This document shows, piece after piece, positions 29,451 to 37,796 of a stretch of DNA of 64,000 nt (within the stretch, counting starts at the first letter, position 1; every line of letters begins with the position of its first letter). The stretch is from Pseudolabrys taiwanensis (GTDB lineage Bacteria > Pseudomonadota > Alphaproteobacteria > Rhizobiales > Xanthobacteraceae): NCBI RefSeq assembly GCF_003367395.1, contig NZ_CP031417.1, positions 1,302,001 to 1,366,000 of the forward strand, written 5' to 3'. The notes beneath the pieces are model-generated. The model saw only the letters and a list, made by a program, of their open reading frames with translations. It had not been told where the DNA came from and did not search any database. The translations under genes and the position numbers were made by a program.

Positions 29451-30371
29451 ATGAAAAGTAAATTCGCTTTCCTCTATCCCTTTTTCGCAATCGTCCTTTG
29501 GTCCGGAAATGTCATCGTCTCGAGACTGTCCGCGCACACGATCGGACCCGAGGCGATCACCTTCTATCGTCTTGCCTTAGCCGTGCTCTTAATGAGCACA
29601 TTCGTCGCCGTGCCGGCATGGCGCAATCGTGCGATCATCTGGCCGAATCTCGGACAGTTGGCCATCCTCGGCTTTCTGGCGATGTGCCTGTTCCAAAGCC
29701 TGTCTTATCTTGCCGCGGAGAGCACAACCGCGACAAACATGGCGGTGTTTACGGCGCTGACACCGCTATTGACGGTGGCCCTGAGCGCTTTGCTGCTGAA
29801 GGAACAGCCGACCATCGGGATGGTCGGTGGCGGCGTGCTGTCGCTGGCAGGGCTTGTCTACCTGGTGAGCGCCGGCGATCCCGGCGCGATGGTGCGCGAA
29901 GGCGTGCACCTCGGCGATCCTCTTATGTTCATCGCGGCTTTGGGTTACGCGCTTTACGGTGTGCTGCTGAAGCGCTGGGATCTTCCCGTTGCGGGCTGGC
30001 AATCGACCTATATGCAGGCGATCTGCGCGCTGGCGATCATGTTTCCCGCGTTCCTTGCCACGCCGGCGCCGATGCGTGCGTTGAACGGCGCGACCCTGCC
30101 GCTCATCGCTTATGCGGGCGGCCTTGCATCGGTCGTGCTGCCCTTCTTCTGGCTGCGCGGCGTGCACCTTCTCGGCCCCAGCCGCTGCGCCGCCTTCATG
30201 AACCTGCTGCCGGTACTCACGGCGTTGGCTGCGATCGCGTTCCTCGGCGAGCCCGTACAACGCCATCATGTCATCGGCGGCGGCGCTGCGCTCCTCGGCG
30301 TCGCCTGCGCCGAGCTCTTGCGCCGCCCCTTACGGGGCGCGCCGGCGAAGAGGGGAAGCGCTGTCGCCTGA
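29451..30371 (+). CDS. EamA-family (DMT) transporter
   Basis: 306 residues, ten hydrophobic helices in two EamA repeats. Typical segments are ALFPFF-like FLYPFFAIVLWSGNVIVS at the start, ITFYRLALAVLL, AESTTATNMAVFTALTPLLTV (in parts), and in repeat two GPSRCAAFMNLLPVLTALAAI with FLGEP. It is probably an inner-membrane metabolite/drug exporter. Control by the divergent AraC regulator is inferred. Confidence 0.9.
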   Translation: MKSKFAFLYPFFAIVLWSGNVIVSRLSAHTIGPEAITFYRLALAVLLMSTFVAVPAWRNRAIIWPNLGQLAILGFLAMCLFQSLSYLAAESTTATNMAVFTALTPLLTVALSALLLKEQPTIGMVGGGVLSLAGLVYLVSAGDPGAMVREGVHLGDPLMFIAALGYALYGVLLKRWDLPVAGWQSTYMQAICALAIMFPAFLATPAPMRALNGATLPLIAYAGGLASVVLPFFWLRGVHLLGPSRCAAFMNLLPVLTALAAIAFLGEPVQRHHVIGGGAALLGVACAELLRRPLRGAPAKRGSAVA

Positions 30372-30391
30372 GCGCAATCTCGGCGATGGTA

Positions 30392-30426
30392 ACGACGGGC
30401 GCCAAGCCGAAGCTCGCGCCCGTCGT
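30392..30426. terminator. Bidirectional terminator-like hairpin between convergent genes
   Basis: Perfect 11-bp arms ACGACGGGCGC / GCGCCCGTCGT with a 13-base loop, placed in the 66-bp gap between the EamA gene and the convergent hydrolase. The T tract is poor (CTTGATT). Confidence 0.6.
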
Positions 30427-30437
30427 CTTGATTCCGG

Positions 30438-31286
30438 CTAGCGGCGCGGCAGGAATTCGCGGATCGCTGCGCCGATTTCCGCTGCATGCGTCTCGAGGGC
30501 GAAATGCCCGGTGTCGAAGAAACGCACTTCGGCCTGTGGCAGATCGCGTTTGAAAGCCTCCGCTCCCGCCGGCAGGAAGAATGGATCGTTACGGCCCCAC
30601 AGTGCGATAAACGGCGGGCTGTGCTTCCTGAAGTAATCGTGGAAGCTCGGATACGCCTCGATGTTCGACTGGTAATCGAGCATCAGATCGAGCTGGATGT
30701 CGGCATTGCCGGGCCGTGCCAGATAGAAGTCGTCGAGGCTGCGGCCGTCCGGCGACACCGTCGCCGGATCCGGCACGCCATGCGTATATTGAAAGAGCGT
30801 CGTCTCCGGCGTCAGAAAACCGCGCAACGCGTTGCGATTATCGAGCGTCGGCGATTCCCAATAGGCGCGAATCGGATTCCAACCGTCACTCAATCCTTCG
30901 ACATAGGCATTGCCGTTCTGCGACACGATCGCGGTTATGCGCTCGGGATGACGGCTCGCCAGCCGGAAGCCGACCGGCGCGCCGTAATCGAACACATAGA
31001 GCGCGAAGCGATCGAGACCGATCACCTCGGTGAAGCGAGCCATCACCTTTGCCAGATTGGCAAAGCTGTAGGTGAAGGTATCGCGCGACGGCTGCGCCGA
31101 CTGGCCGAAGCCCGGCAGGTCCGGCGCGATGACGTGAAAATCGTCCGCCAGTTCCGGGATCAGGTCGCGGAACATGTGCCCGGCCGACGGGAAACCATGC
31201 AGTAGCAGGATAACCGGGCGGCCCGCCTCACCGGCCTCGCGGTAGAAAATGTCGACGCCGTCCACGCCCACGGTCCGGAAGTGCAT
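30438..31286 (-). CDS. Alpha/beta hydrolase, epoxide-hydrolase/haloalkane-dehalogenase type
   Basis: 282 residues. It has LLLHGFPSAGHMFRDLIP and APDLPGFGQS, typical of the epoxide hydrolase group. The nucleophile elbow is VFDYGAPVGF with Asp100 in place of Ser. The acid is in WGRNDPFF and the base in FFDTGHFALETH. An Asp nucleophile points to epoxide hydrolase or haloalkane dehalogenase chemistry. It is divergent from a CGNR regulator with an inverted repeat between, so it is probably its target. Such pairs are common in soil bacteria. Confidence 0.88.
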   Translation of the reverse strand: MHFRTVGVDGVDIFYREAGEAGRPVILLLHGFPSAGHMFRDLIPELADDFHVIAPDLPGFGQSAQPSRDTFTYSFANLAKVMARFTEVIGLDRFALYVFDYGAPVGFRLASRHPERITAIVSQNGNAYVEGLSDGWNPIRAYWESPTLDNRNALRGFLTPETTLFQYTHGVPDPATVSPDGRSLDDFYLARPGNADIQLDLMLDYQSNIEAYPSFHDYFRKHSPPFIALWGRNDPFFLPAGAEAFKRDLPQAEVRFFDTGHFALETHAAEIGAAIREFLPRR

Positions 31287-31323
31287 AAGGCAGTTCTCCG
31301 CTCTCGCTCAGGCTCTCGGAATG

Positions 31324-31356
31324 AGTAACCTTTGTTTTTCTATTTTATTGGTTACT
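31324..31356. promoter_or_regulatory. Inverted repeat AGTAACC...GGTTACT, candidate CGNR operator
   Basis: Two perfect 7-bp arms 19 bp apart lie around an AT-rich core (TTTGTTTTTCTATTTTATT) in the spacer between the divergent hydrolase and CGNR genes. The AT-rich core is likely to hold promoter elements. Confidence 0.5.
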
Positions 31357-31421
31357 TGTTGCGCATAACTTGTCAACGCGCCGATTGCCGGTTATCACCG
31401 CTTCGTGATCGAGGAGTTCGC

Positions 31422-32057
31422 ATGAGCCCCACCCCGCACCCCGTGCCAGCCGACGACGCCGAACCCGCCGGCGCGGCGCCCTGGCCGGCGCTTGGCGACC
31501 ACCTGGCGCTCGATTTCCTGAACACGACCGCCACGGCGCGCGGTGGCCGCGTCGAATGGCTGAGTTCAGGCGAGGCATTCCTGGAGTGGCTCAAGACGGC
31601 CGCCGTCATCGACAAGCCGCCGCGCTTCGAGCGCGCGGCGCTCGACGGCGCTGCAAAGGACGCGATCGAATTGCGTGAGTGGTTCCGTGGCGTACTCGAG
31701 CGGGTGAAGGCCAAGGGGCGCGGCGCCATGGCTCCGTCCGACCTCAAGCGGCTGAATGCGTTGCTCGCGCGCGGCGCGACCTTCCAGCGCGTCGAGCCGA
31801 CATCGGACGGCTTCAAGACCGTCAGCGTCCGGCCGGTGGACGATGCGCAAGCCCTGCTGGCGCCGCTGGCCGCCGCGATCGCCGACCTCCTCTGTCACGG
31901 CGATCTCGCGCTGGTGCGCCGCTGCGAAGGCGAGCAGTGCACGTTATGGTTCTACGACCGCACCAAGTCGCACCGGCGCCGCTGGTGCAGTCAGGCGCTG
32001 TGCGGCAACCGGGCCAAAGCGGCGGCGTTCCGTCATCGTCACCGCGATGGGCATTGA
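31422..32057 (+). CDS. CGNR zinc-finger / ABATE-domain transcriptional regulator
   Basis: 211 residues from the ATG behind GAGGAG. The N-terminal ABATE domain has LGDHLALDFLNTTAT and GEAFLEWL. The C-terminal zinc-finger has RRCEGEQCTLWFYD...RRRWCSQALCGNRAKAAAFR, with the four Cys and the CGNR signature. It probably binds DNA at the inverted repeat upstream and controls the divergent epoxide-hydrolase-like gene. The ligand is unknown. Confidence 0.92.
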   Translation: MSPTPHPVPADDAEPAGAAPWPALGDHLALDFLNTTATARGGRVEWLSSGEAFLEWLKTAAVIDKPPRFERAALDGAAKDAIELREWFRGVLERVKAKGRGAMAPSDLKRLNALLARGATFQRVEPTSDGFKTVSVRPVDDAQALLAPLAAAIADLLCHGDLALVRRCEGEQCTLWFYDRTKSHRRRWCSQALCGNRAKAAAFRHRHRDGH

Positions 32058-32129
32058 TCGGCCCCAGGCCCTCTTGCCTTGGCAGCCTGCCGCGCATTTA
32101 TGGGGGACACACGAGCCTGGAGAGACGCG

Positions 32130-33383
32130 GTGCCAGCCTTCCCCGCCTTCGACCACACCGTCCTCGAGCGCTTCCTGCGCTATGTGACGATCGACACCCA
32201 ATCCGACCCCGATTCGCCGACGACGCCGTCGACCGAGAAACAGAAGAATCTCGGCCGGCTGCTGGTCACGGAGCTGCGCGAGATCGGCCTTGCCGACGCC
32301 GACATGGACGACAACGGCTACGTCTACGCGACGCTGCCGGCGACCAGCGCCAAGACGGTGCCGGTGCTCTGCTTCTGCTCGCACATGGACACCTCGCCCG
32401 ACTGCAGCGGCGCCGGTGTGAAGCCGCAGATCGTGCGCAACTACCAGGGCGGCGACATCGTCCTGCCGGGCGATCCGGCGCAGGTCATCCGCGCCGCCGA
32501 GCATCCCGCCCTCGCCAAGCAGATCGGCAACGACATCGTCACCACGGACGGCACAACGCTGCTCGGCGCCGACAACAAGGCCGGCGTCGCCGAGATCGTC
32601 GATGCCATGCGTTTCCTCGTCGCCCATCCCGAGATCAAGCACGGCACCATCAAGGTGTTGTTCACGCCCGACGAGGAGATCGGCCGCGGCGTCGACAAGG
32701 CCGATCTGAAACGGCTCTCCGCCGACTTCGCCTATACCATCGACGGCGAGAGCGCCGGCACGGTGGAGGACGAGACCTTCTCGGCCGATGCCGCGGTCGT
32801 CACCATCCAGGGCGTCAGCGCGCATCCCGGCTTTGCCAAAGGCAAGATGGAGAACGCGATCAAGATCGCCGCCCGCATCATCGACAACCTGCCCAGGGAC
32901 ACCTGCTCGCCGGAGACGACGGAAGACCGCGAAGGCTTCGTGCATCCGCACGGCGTCGAAGCCGCGCTCGACGGCGCCACGCTCAAATTCATTCTGCGCG
33001 ACTTCACCGATGAAGGGCTGAAGGACAAAGCGGCGGTGCTGGAGCGCGCGGTCAAAACCGCGCTCAAGGACTTCCCGCGCTCGAGCTATCGCATGAAAGT
33101 CACCGAGCAGTACCGCAACATGCGGCAGGTGCTCGAGCGTCATCCGCAGGTGGTCGCCAATGCGATGGAGGCGGTGCACCGCGCCGGCCTCGCGCCGATC
33201 AAGAACAGCATCCGCGGCGGCACCGACGGCTCACGCCTGTCCTTCATGGGCCTGCCCTGCCCCAACGTCTTCGCCGGCGAACACGCCTTCCACTCGCGGC
33301 TCGAATGGGTCAGCGTTCAGGACATGGAAGCCGCCGTGCGCACCATCGTGCACCTGGCGACGATCTGGGAAGAACAAGCCTGA
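32130..33383 (+). CDS. pepT: Peptidase T (tripeptide aminopeptidase)
   Basis: 417 residues from a GTG with GGAGAGA five bases upstream; an in-frame ATG at 32100 has no such site. M20 family motifs: CSHMDTSPDC (metal His and catalytic Asp), LLGADNKAGVAEI (bridging Asp), FTPDEEIGRG (Glu pair), HPGFAKGKMENAI, and C-terminal FAGEHAFHSR. It is a cytoplasmic dizinc aminopeptidase that removes the N-terminal residue of tripeptides. It follows the CGNR gene by 72 bp; functional linkage is not evident. Confidence 0.93.
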   Translation: MPAFPAFDHTVLERFLRYVTIDTQSDPDSPTTPSTEKQKNLGRLLVTELREIGLADADMDDNGYVYATLPATSAKTVPVLCFCSHMDTSPDCSGAGVKPQIVRNYQGGDIVLPGDPAQVIRAAEHPALAKQIGNDIVTTDGTTLLGADNKAGVAEIVDAMRFLVAHPEIKHGTIKVLFTPDEEIGRGVDKADLKRLSADFAYTIDGESAGTVEDETFSADAAVVTIQGVSAHPGFAKGKMENAIKIAARIIDNLPRDTCSPETTEDREGFVHPHGVEAALDGATLKFILRDFTDEGLKDKAAVLERAVKTALKDFPRSSYRMKVTEQYRNMRQVLERHPQVVANAMEAVHRAGLAPIKNSIRGGTDGSRLSFMGLPCPNVFAGEHAFHSRLEWVSVQDMEAAVRTIVHLATIWEEQA

Positions 33384-33391
33384 GGGCGAAT

Positions 33392-33420
33392 GGCGCGCGG
33401 ACTATAGCCGCCCGCGCGCC
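33392..33420. terminator. GC-rich hairpin between convergent pepT and Bug receptor gene
   Basis: Perfect 9-bp arms GGCGCGCGG / CCGCGCGCC with an 11-base loop, in the 44-bp convergent gap. There is no T tract in either direction, so termination is possible but unproven. Confidence 0.4.
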
Positions 33421-33427
33421 GCCTCGG

Positions 33428-34405
33428 TCACTCGACCTTGATGTTGGCGTCCTTGATGATGGGCGTCCACTTCTTGAGTTCTTCGTCCTGGAACTTGGCG
33501 AGATAGGCCGCCGACTGCTCCTCCGGCGGATAGACATCCTGGCCGACATTGGCGAGTCGCTTCTTGACGTCCGGATCGGCCAGGGCCTTTTTCGCCGCCG
33601 CCTCGAGCTTGGCAACGACCTCTTTGTCCATCCCCTTCGGTCCGAAGAAGGCCGTCCAGGTCGAGATGTAAAGACCGGGCAACCCCGCTTCATCGACCGT
33701 CGGAATGTCCGGCGCCGATTCGAGCCGCTTCTTGGCCGTCACCGCATAGGCGCGAATGGTGCCGGCTTTGACGTGCGGCAGCGAGGTCGCGGGCGTATCG
33801 AACATCAGATCGATGTTGCCCGCCGCGAGATCCTGCATCGCCGGCGCGAGCCCGCGGTAAGGCACATAGTTGTATTTCACGCCCGTCATCTTCTCGAAGA
33901 AGACGCCGCCGACGTGCCCGACGCTGCCGACACCCGAGGTGCCCTGCGTCGCCTTACCGGGATTTGCCTTCAGCCAGGCGATCAGCTCTTTCAGATTGGT
34001 GGCCGGCGTCTTCTTGCTGGACACGATGAGCAGCGGATTGACCGACACCAGCGCGATCGGCGTGAAGTCGTCCTTCACATCGTAAGGCAGCTTGTAGATC
34101 GCGCTGTTGGCGACGTGGGTTCCCCAGATCCCGGTCATGATCGTGTAGCCGTCGGGAGCGGCGCGGGCGACGCGCGCCGCCGCGAGGCCGCCGGCCGCGC
34201 CGCCGACGTTCTCGACGATGACCGTCTGCCCCAGCGCATCCTTCATCTTGTCCGCAACGATGCGGCTTGTCGTATCGACCGGGCCGCCGGCCGGAAATGG
34301 CACAACAAGCGTAATCGGCCGCGACGGATAAGAGTCGGCGAAGGCCGGCGCCGCCAGGGCCGCCAGGCCGACCGCCGCCGCAATCAACTGAAGCCGTTTT
34401 GTCAT
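33428..34405 (-). CDS. Bug-family tricarboxylate-type substrate-binding protein (operon member)
   Basis: 325 residues from MTKRLQLIAAA, with GGAGGAAACAACAAA before the start and a signal peptide ending in PAFA-DSYP. Bug motifs: [42 protein letters not shown] (in parts), NYVPYRGLAPAMQDLAAGNI and DIPTVDEAGLPG. It is a periplasmic organic-acid receptor; tctA/tctB are absent here. The start overlaps the glutathione S-transferase stop (ATGA), which ties uptake to this catabolic operon. The ligand could be the substrate of the three enzymes upstream. Confidence 0.9.
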   Translation of the reverse strand: MTKRLQLIAAAVGLAALAAPAFADSYPSRPITLVVPFPAGGPVDTTSRIVADKMKDALGQTVIVENVGGAAGGLAAARVARAAPDGYTIMTGIWGTHVANSAIYKLPYDVKDDFTPIALVSVNPLLIVSSKKTPATNLKELIAWLKANPGKATQGTSGVGSVGHVGGVFFEKMTGVKYNYVPYRGLAPAMQDLAAGNIDLMFDTPATSLPHVKAGTIRAYAVTAKKRLESAPDIPTVDEAGLPGLYISTWTAFFGPKGMDKEVVAKLEAAAKKALADPDVKKRLANVGQDVYPPEEQSAAYLAKFQDEELKKWTPIIKDANIKVE

Positions 34406-35172
34406 TTTGTTGTTTCCTCCTTGATGGCCGGCGCGAGAGGCAGGAACTCCGACATCCTCGCCCCGGGATAGAATGTCTGCTGGAAAGCCGGACGGGCCTT
34501 CATCCGCTCGTACCAATCGGCGACGCGCGGAAACTTCTCGTTCCAGATGGTGTCCATGCCGAGGTCGGCCATGCGGTCGATCAGCGGCGCCACGATGATG
34601 TCGGCGAGCGTGTATTGCTCACCGAGCAGCCAAGGGCCCTTCTCGAGCGCCGCATTCATGCGCGAACACGTATTGGCGATCTGCTCGTACGAGGCTTCGA
34701 CGTCCTCTTTCTTGAAGCCCTGCGGCCCCATGCGGCGATAGAACTGCTTGCGGATCGGCCGGACATCGGACTCCACGCCTTCGAAGGTCTTGCGGTCCAT
34801 GCCTTCGTAGCGCGGCAGGAAGCCCATGTTGAATGACGGCACACGCACCGCCGCCGTCGGCACTTCTTCGAGGAACCGCATCCAGGCGCGCATACGCGCC
34901 CGGTCGGCGAGATTCTCCGGCGACAGCCGCACCTCGGGGTAACGCTCCTCGAGATATTCGCAGATCACGCTGGAATCGACGATGATCTCATCGTCGTCGA
35001 CCAGTGTCGGCACCACGCCGTTCGGATTGATCTTGAGATATTCCGGACGCAGATGCTCTTTCGCCTTGCCGATATCGAGCTTCACGTCCTTGAACGGCAG
35101 CTTCTTTTCGGCAAGGCAGATGCGCACCTTCTGGCTGCAGGTCGAGTGCGCGGCGTTGTAAAGCGTCAGCAT
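34402..35172 (-). CDS. Glutathione S-transferase family protein
   Basis: 256 residues. The thioredoxin-like N-domain has MLTLYNAAHSTCSQKVRICL (Ser/Cys at the glutathione site), NPNGVVPTLVDDD and DSSVICEYLEERYP. The helical C-domain has LLGEQYTLADIIVAPLIDRM. It is longer than the usual 200-220 residues, with an insert at about 110-150 (FNMGFLPRYEGMDRKTF). Given its operon partner in the FAH family, a maleylacetoacetate/maleylpyruvate isomerase-like or ether-cleaving role is possible. This is inference. Confidence 0.88.
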   Translation of the reverse strand: MLTLYNAAHSTCSQKVRICLAEKKLPFKDVKLDIGKAKEHLRPEYLKINPNGVVPTLVDDDEIIVDSSVICEYLEERYPEVRLSPENLADRARMRAWMRFLEEVPTAAVRVPSFNMGFLPRYEGMDRKTFEGVESDVRPIRKQFYRRMGPQGFKKEDVEASYEQIANTCSRMNAALEKGPWLLGEQYTLADIIVAPLIDRMADLGMDTIWNEKFPRVADWYERMKARPAFQQTFYPGARMSEFLPLAPAIKEETTK

Positions 35173-35213
35173 GTCAGGTCCTTTCCGGGATGGCGCGGTC
35201 GCGCATCATCCCC

Positions 35214-36074
35214 TCACTCAGCGGCTTTGACGACGGTGTTGCGCAATGTGCCGATGCGCTCGATGCGCACATCGCAGACGTCGCCGGGCTTCAAGAAGAT
35301 CGGCGGCTTGCGCGAGAAGCCGACGCCGGCCGGCGTGCCGGTGGCGATGACATCGCCCGCCTTCAACGGCAGGAAAGCGGACGCGTAACTGACGATCTCG
35401 GCCACGCCGAACAACAGGTCCGAGGTGTTGCCATCCTGCAGGACCGTGCCGTTCACCGTCAGGCTGATGGCGAGCTTGCCGACATCGCCCACCTCGTCGG
35501 GTGTGACCATCCAGGGCCCAAAGGCGCCGGTGCCGACAAAATTCTTTCCCGATGTGACCTGGCTGGAATGAAACTGCCAGTCGCGCACGCTGCCGTCGTT
35601 GAAACAGGAATAGCCCGCGACATGGGCCATGGCGTCTTCGCGCGCAATGTAACGGCCGCCCTTGCCGACGATGATCGCCAACTCGGCCTCGTAGTCGAAA
35701 TCGTTCGAGACCTTCGGCATGACCAGAGGCTCGCCGTGGGCGACGAACGTCTCCGGATAGCGGATGAACAGCGACGGCTGCTTTGGCCGCGGCCGCGCGA
35801 CACCAGCAGCCTGCACTTCGCGCAGATGGTCCTCGTAGTTGACGCCGACGCAGTAGCAATGCGCGCAGTCGGGAATGACCGGCAGCAAGGTCACGCTGTC
35901 GAGCGTCCGGTCGGCCTTCTGCGCGGCGAAGGGCGCCGCCGCCGCCACGCCTGCCCCTTCGAGCAGCGCGCGCAACGATGGTACGCCCAGCCGCGCCGCC
36001 AGATCGACGATGCCGGCCTCGGTCGCGAGACCGAAGCCGGGCTTACTGTCGGCGATGTAGCTGACGAAGCGCAT
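35214..36074 (-). CDS. Fumarylacetoacetate hydrolase (FAH) family protein
   Basis: 286 residues from MRFVSYIADSKPGFG. Family core: CVGVNYEDHLREVQ, FIRYPETFVAHGEPLVMP, FDYEAELAIIVGKGGRYI (metal Glu pair), GYSCFNDGSVRDWQ, GKNFVGTGAFGPWMVT and DVIATGTPAGVGFSRKPP. Members cleave C-C bonds of, or decarboxylate or hydrate, 2-oxo acids from aromatic breakdown. It lies 5 bp after the deacetylase-like gene and 41 bp before the GST. The exact substrate cannot be told from sequence. Confidence 0.92.
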   Translation of the reverse strand: MRFVSYIADSKPGFGLATEAGIVDLAARLGVPSLRALLEGAGVAAAAPFAAQKADRTLDSVTLLPVIPDCAHCYCVGVNYEDHLREVQAAGVARPRPKQPSLFIRYPETFVAHGEPLVMPKVSNDFDYEAELAIIVGKGGRYIAREDAMAHVAGYSCFNDGSVRDWQFHSSQVTSGKNFVGTGAFGPWMVTPDEVGDVGKLAISLTVNGTVLQDGNTSDLLFGVAEIVSYASAFLPLKAGDVIATGTPAGVGFSRKPPIFLKPGDVCDVRIERIGTLRNTVVKAAE

Positions 36075-36079
36075 CGCCT

Positions 36080-36925
36080 TCAGGCCTTGCCGTTCTTCAT
36101 CGCGAGATCGGTCAGATGCGCGTGCTGCGTCATCCACGCGTACCGGCTTTCCTGCGCCAGCTTGATCGCTGCCTTGAACGCCATGGCACCGGCCGGACGA
36201 CCGAACACATGCGCATGCGCCGTGATATCGAGAGACGCGGCGGGCGAGCGGATCTCGCTCCAGCCGTCGAGCATGGACTTGAGCACGCGGACGAACATGT
36301 CCGGCTCGTTGCCGTAACGGATGCAGAGCGGGAAGTCGTTGACCTCCATGGTGAACGGGATCGCAACGACTGGTCCCTTCGCGGTATCGACGACGTAAGG
36401 CAGATCACGGTCGAAAGCATCGGCGAGCCAGGTCATCCCCTCGCCCGCCAGCAGTTCCGGCGTGTTGAGGCTCGGCGTCGCGCGCGGGCTGATCCAGCCT
36501 TGCGGCCGCATGCCCGACGTCTTCTGCAGCACGTCGATGCAGCGCTTGAGGTCGGTGAGCTCTTCCTGGCGGCTTTGATAGGCCGGAATGATGTGTTGCG
36601 ACCAGGAGTGCGCGGCGATGATGTGCCCCTGTTGCACGATCGCCTTCATCAGGTCGGGATTGCGTTCGGCGAGGATGCCGCTGACGTAGAACACCGCCTG
36701 CGTCTTCGTGTCGGCAAGCACATCGAGCAGCCGCCACGCACCCGTCTTTGCGCCGTATTCGGACCAGGACTTCGCCTGCGTGTCGTAGACGCCTGCGCGC
36801 AACGGATTGCCCATCGGCCCGATGCCGGGCGCGGCATCGTCCGTCCACCCTTCGAGCATCACGCTGACGGAAATTGCGAGCGGTCGTCCGTCCGGCCAGC
36901 CGAACGGCAGGGCATCCTGCGCCAT
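36080..36925 (-). CDS. Polysaccharide deacetylase family protein (PuuE/amidohydrolase-like)
   Basis: 281 residues in the NodB/PuuE fold. The metal motif is seen as AAHSWSQHIIPAYQSRQEE (His-x-x-x-His) with TKTQAVFYVSG before it. RPQGWISPRATPSLNTPELL and late HAHVFGRPAG give the substrate-side residues. There is no signal peptide, so it works in the cytoplasm on a small molecule. Relatives include allantoinase PuuE and deformylases/cyclic imidases, not cell-wall enzymes. It is the first gene of the four-gene operon controlled by the divergent TetR. Confidence 0.88.
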   Translation of the reverse strand: MAQDALPFGWPDGRPLAISVSVMLEGWTDDAAPGIGPMGNPLRAGVYDTQAKSWSEYGAKTGAWRLLDVLADTKTQAVFYVSGILAERNPDLMKAIVQQGHIIAAHSWSQHIIPAYQSRQEELTDLKRCIDVLQKTSGMRPQGWISPRATPSLNTPELLAGEGMTWLADAFDRDLPYVVDTAKGPVVAIPFTMEVNDFPLCIRYGNEPDMFVRVLKSMLDGWSEIRSPAASLDITAHAHVFGRPAGAMAFKAAIKLAQESRYAWMTQHAHLTDLAMKNGKA

Positions 36926-36936
36926 CCTCGAGTCCT

Positions 36937-36980
36937 CTTAAACAAGTGTTTTATACGTTTGTATGAAACAAGCATTTAAG
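36937..36980. promoter_or_regulatory. 44-bp imperfect palindrome, candidate TetR operator
   Basis: Two 20-bp arms around GTTT match at 15 of 20 positions. The outer 6 bp CTTAAA/TTTAAG and inner ATAC/GTAT are perfect, and the TGTTT/AAACA pair between is also perfect. It sits 12 bp from the deacetylase start and 38 bp from the TetR start, so bound protein would block both divergent genes. Confidence 0.65.
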
Positions 36981-37017
36981 GTATCGTTTGTCAATCTGGT
37001 TCGGAAGGCGACCCACT

Positions 37018-37692
37018 ATGACGAAAAGGCCCGCGCTGATGCGGGAGGCCGCCCGGGAGCGGCCGGAAACGGCCACTCAGGCCCGTATTCTCGACAGCGC
37101 GATTACGTTGTTCGCGGAGCGAGGGTTCTCTGAGGTCACGGTGCGCGACATCGCGGAGCGGGCCGAGGCCAATCCGGCCGCCATCAGCTACTACTTCGGC
37201 GCCAAGGAGCAGCTCATCAAACAGGCGATCCGTTCGGTGATCGCCCCGTTGAACGAGAAGCGTTTCGCCGCCCTCGCCGCGGTCGAGGCGCGTGGCGACT
37301 TCACGGTCGAGGACGTCGTCCGTGCGATGGTCGAGCCGACGGTCGAAGCCTGCATGGGCTCGCACGATTGGGATCGGCATTATGCCCGCGTGCTCGTTCT
37401 GACCTTCGCGCTGCGGCAGCAATTCGTCGATCAGGCGATGTCGGAGGAGACCGATCAGGTCGCGATGCGCTTCGTCTCCGCCCTCGCCCGCGTCATGCCC
37501 GCTCGGGATCGCGCGACATTGTTCTGGTGCTACGACTTCATGATCGGCGCGCTGATGCACATCCTGCTCGACGGCTCGCGCGGCTATCGCCTGCGGCGCT
37601 TGTCGGAAGGCACCGCCGACACCGCCGATGCCAAAGCCATGATCGTGCAACTCGTGCGCTTCATCACGGCCGGCCTGAAAGCGCCAACCTGA
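37018..37692 (+). CDS. TetR/AcrR-family transcriptional regulator
   Basis: 224 residues from MTKRPALMREA. The N-terminal helix-turn-helix is ILDSAITLFAERGFSEVTVRDIAERAEANPAAISYYFGAKEQL, in parts, with the usual YYFG/K end. The C-terminal part (HYARVLVLTFALRQQFV, FWCYDFMIGALMHILLDG) resembles the CerR/TetR_C type ligand domain. An upstream in-frame TTG is not needed. It is divergent from the deacetylase-FAH-GST-receptor operon, and the palindrome between them is the likely binding site. It is inferred to be the substrate-responsive repressor of that operon. Confidence 0.92.
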   Translation: MTKRPALMREAARERPETATQARILDSAITLFAERGFSEVTVRDIAERAEANPAAISYYFGAKEQLIKQAIRSVIAPLNEKRFAALAAVEARGDFTVEDVVRAMVEPTVEACMGSHDWDRHYARVLVLTFALRQQFVDQAMSEETDQVAMRFVSALARVMPARDRATLFWCYDFMIGALMHILLDGSRGYRLRRLSEGTADTADAKAMIVQLVRFITAGLKAPT

Positions 37693-37763
37693 GAACCAGA
37701 GCGACCGCTGATGAACAACGGTCTCTTTCCGCGGCCCCGTCACTTCGGCGGACACAGGCGCCC

Positions 37764-37790
37764 TTGCGCGAGAAAGTCGCACGATATAAT
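37764..37790 (+). promoter_or_regulatory. Candidate sigma-70 promoter for the MFS leader transcript
   Basis: TATAAT (37785-37790) is a perfect -10 box, with TTGCGC 15 bp upstream (or CTTGCG at 16). Transcription would begin near 37797, about 200 nt before the MFS start codon. Confidence 0.55.
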
Positions 37791-37796
37791 TCTCGC

